Positions 31,773-34,296 of a DNA stretch of 34,296 nucleotides are shown here, piece after piece. The stretch spans positions 33,283 through 67,578 of the forward strand of contig NW_019776059.1 in NCBI RefSeq assembly GCF_001039355.2, in the 5' to 3' direction. This DNA comes from Lingula anatina. Lineage: Eukaryota > Brachiopoda > Lingulata > Lingulida > Lingulidae. The notes beneath the pieces are model-generated. The model was given only the letters and a program-made list of their open reading frames with translations. It made no database searches and had not been told where the DNA came from. The translations under genes were made by a program, and so were the position numbers. The first letter of the stretch is position 1. The number at the start of each line of letters is the position of its first letter.

Positions 31773-31828
<56 letters not shown>

Positions 31829-31862
31829 TGAATATAAGTTTATAATCTCATGAACAATAGGT

Positions 31863-31903
<41 letters not shown>

Positions 31904-32068
31904 GATCGATACCACAATGTATTCAACCAAAACTACAATAGATTATTAAACAAGAAAAAAGTGCAATATATTATTTTGCTGAAGCTAATTAAATTCAAAC
32001 ATGTCTGACCAATTTTCCCATTTTTTTCAAAGTTTGTTAAATTTAGCTTTTTTTAATGCATTGAATCT
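31196..32068. other. Non-coding interval with microsatellites, 3' flank of LINE
   Basis: Contains a CT/CA microsatellite (31752-31828) and an (ATA)n array (31865-31901) that may mark the 3' tail of the minus-strand LINE. No gene seen. Confidence 0.7.
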
Positions 32069-33398
32069 TTATATTATAAATTGATCCTTTATGTAATTTA
32101 TGAGTGAAGAAAAACGCATACATTCTTTCCTTTTGAAACTTTTGTAAATATAGAATTTCGTACAAAGAATAATAAAATTAATTGGGCTGTTTGGGTTTGT
32201 TGGATAGCCGAAAAGGATGCATTTTTCATTAAAGGTAATGTTTTTATTCGTTCTGTTAAAGATGTAAGCTTTCAGTTCTTCCCAAATTTTCTTACTATAC
32301 GCGCATTGGAAGAAATGTCTTCTCTGGCAACGCCACAAAGAGAACAGACGTCATCGTTCTCAATCCCTATAGTTTTTAAATATGACTTAACAGGCAGGAG
32401 CCTATGTATTATGCCACTGCAGTTTGGTGTTCTTTGTTGTTTTGAAACAGTTCTTATAGACATCTTTCCAGTGTACATCAAAATTTGACTTTGCGTTCCA
32501 TTTTTTTTCATTTGTCATTCGTGTAGCTGGCTTGTAGAGAGTTTGATAAAAGTCTCTACAGCCTTTACTATGTTTGATAAGAAGCTCTATTGCTTGAGGC
32601 AAAAATGGGTGAGAGGTGATCTCAAGAACATCCTTTTGTGTTTTATTCATAAGCCTGTGCTTAATAGAATTTCGTATACTGTAAAATGTAAGCGCACCAC
32701 AGTTTTGTAAGCTAAATTTTTGTTCAAATTCTTCCTTTGTTAAAATTCTGTTATTTTCAAGAAAATCGCCAACAATTTTGACGCCTTTGTTAAACCATTT
32801 TCTTATAAACACAGGCTTGCCTCCAATCTTAAAATTATCATTATACCAAATCGGCTCCACAGATATTATACTTTTTCTTTCTAGTAAGCGTGTTATCACT
32901 TCTTTCCAGGAAACCAGAACATCTTTCCAAAAACAGTTACTACAGTCCTTAATAAGCTTGTCTAAATACGCATTCCCAAAAACAAATATATAACTTATTA
33001 CATCTCGATCAAAAATAGCTTGGAGAAGTGGAGCATATATGTTGTCTGTCTGATAAATTCTTCTAATCCAAGTACATTTAAGAGAAGCAATTAAGTCAAA
33101 TAAATAACATCTTAAGACTACCTTGTTCATAATTACCAGTTATTACACTCCTTTTCACTTTTTCCTTCTTTTTGCCCCATATAAATTGAAAGAACATTGT
33201 GTTTAATGTTTTCATGTATGTTTCATCTGGATTGGGAAGGGAAATGAATAGGTGGTTTAACATTTGTACAACAAGGGTTTTCAGTACAGTGATTTTTCCA
33301 ATGGGTGTCAAAGGTCTCCTTTCCCATTGTTGCAACATTCTTTTAATTTTTACGATGTACTGTTCAAAATTAATTTTTATCATATCCTGCAAATTCAA
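32069..33398 (-). pseudogene. LINE (L1/Tx1-type) ORF2 C-terminal part, 5'-truncated and frameshifted
   Basis: The minus strand reads, in several frames, the region downstream of a non-LTR reverse transcriptase: ERRPLTPIGKITVLKTLVVQ, ISLPNPDETYMKTLNTMF, FQFIWGKKKEK (33398-33096); then KCTWIRRIYQ to CFKTTKNTKLQWH (33130-32402); then HRLLPVKSYL and DDVCSLCGVARED (32511-32272), continued as RHFFQCAYSKKIWEEL (32338-32069). CSLC...HFFQC is the C-C-H-C zinc knuckle found at the end of L1-like ORF2 proteins. At least three frame changes and absence of the endonuclease and RT palm make it a dead 5'-truncated insertion. Confidence 0.85.
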
Positions 33399-33679
33399 TG
33401 TAAAATTTTATGAATAATCAAACATGACTTGATTAAGTTGTTCATCAGTTTAATTTTACCTCAGTTTGCTACAGGTGACACCTTTTGGAACCAGCATGCA
33501 TAATTGGGGGTGTTACTTAAAATTGCTTTGTCATTCAACATTATTCTAAGAGATCAGGACACAGATCCCTGCAGTCAAGGAGAAGCAGTAATGGTGACTT
33601 GTATCTGATGCCATAACGCATGGATGGATCTGGACTTAAAATATGGATAATGATATTAATAACCCTTAGCAAAGTGAAA
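33399..33679. other. Repeat-derived interval
   Basis: 33490-33610 is a diverged copy of 21640-21760 (AAGAGAT-GGGACACA...GTC-AGGAG, GTAATGGTGACTT), the same family as the fold-back at 21-23 kb. No gene. Confidence 0.5.
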
Positions 33680-33985
33680 CATTTGCAGCAATATTGCAGT
33701 GCTACTCAACTAGTTAGCAGGAGTTTGCAAGAAAATTTTGTATTGGTGCTAATTTGCAGCAAATTTGCAAGAACATCTCAAATTAGCAGTAGGTTTGTAA
33801 TAAAGTCTATGTTCTAGCAAATTTGCAAGGAAGTATTCATACTTCTGCATATTGGCAGCAAATTTGCTGCCAATTTGTGGCAAATAAGCAGCAAATTTGT
33901 GGGAAATTTGCAAGATTCTGAACTTCTTGCAAATTAGCAGCAAATTTAAAGTGAATTTGAAAGAGTTTGCAGCAGGTCTGATATT
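33680..33985. repeat. Degenerate array of GCAAATTTGC / AGCAAATTTG words
   Basis: AAATTTGCAA, AGCAAATTTG, AATTAGCAG and AATTTGTGG variants follow one another for about 300 bp at irregular 10-25 bp spacing. The core GCAAATTTGC is a perfect palindrome. No regular period and no coding frame. Confidence 0.75.
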
Positions 33986-34049
33986 TTGCTAAGGGAATAT
34001 ATTGGATTAACAAGGCAGCAAATCTATCAAGTGTACAAACAAAAAAAGA

Positions 34050-34296
34050 AATAAATAATAGTACACAAAATAGGTTATTTTGTTAATTTTGATGCAATAA
34101 TATATTATACTGAATAGCAAAATCTGTTAGTTATGCACAATAGACAACATTTATATATTGGGAATATAACTAGGATGAGGCTTTAGGCTCATGGGAGTTC
34201 ACATTCACACATTGGAAATGCCAGAAAGAGAAAAATAAAAATTTCATGAAAAATTGCATAAATTCTGCATGACAATCCTATGAATCATGGCTCAAA
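34050..34296. repeat. Single unit of the 21-23 kb fold-back repeat family (runs off window)
   Basis: CACAAAATAGGTTATTTTGT and TTTTGATGCAATAATA resemble 21143-21180, and the reverse complement of 34180-34296 resembles 22945-23000 and 23217-23270 (CTGGCATTTCCAATGTGTGA, CTCCCATGAGCC). Truncated by the window end. Confidence 0.65.

Noticed and set aside
33680-33985. CRISPR array
   Set aside because: Repeat words are short, irregularly spaced and diverged, and the context is eukaryotic.

Overview
This window is animal nuclear DNA. Its coding sequence is split into short exons with GT-AG introns, intergenic DNA is AT-rich, and microsatellites and DNA-transposon debris (Tc1, PIF/Harbinger-like, piggyBac, hAT-like, several fold-back elements) plus a LINE tail fill most of the space. 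Repeats rich in TGACCTTGACC words and the general repeat landscape suggest a marine invertebrate, probably a lophotrochozoan such as a mollusc; this is inference, because no species-specific marker is visible. Two N bases (5923, 18390) show it is an assembled draft.

Layout. 1-3100: a GA microsatellite, two Tc1 transposase fragments joined head to head, and a ~2 kb element with terminal inverted repeats and a nested hairpin. 3500-10399, plus strand: an ADP-ribosyltransferase (PARP) catalytic domain, then at most one short exon, then a complete caspase p20/p10 catalytic domain. All exon phases agree if these are ONE gene encoding a PARP-caspase fusion, but the linking donor site is weak and two adjacent genes remain possible. 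The p20 exon carries a one-base frame disruption. 11814-13522, minus strand: the 3' part of a zona pellucida (ZP) domain membrane protein. One of its exons is split by a 687 bp element with perfect 30 bp inverted ends and a 3 bp target duplication; conceptual removal of the element restores the ZP frame.

13.5-24.7 kb holds no gene I can recognise: a 170 bp direct duplication, a ~550 bp inverted-repeat element and a >2 kb fold-back. 24.7-29.7 kb, minus strand: two clearly related terminal exons of an unrecognised gene family, about 4.4 kb apart. The right end holds a piggyBac 5' remnant, a 5'-truncated and frameshifted LINE ORF2 tail, and an unusual array built on the palindrome GCAAATTTGC.

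The most interesting signal is the PARP-caspase arrangement. PARP and caspase activities are functionally linked in animal cell death, and their possible union in one polypeptide, with Asp residues at the junction, would be a novel architecture to verify. The ZP exon interrupted by a young transposon is the second clear observation.
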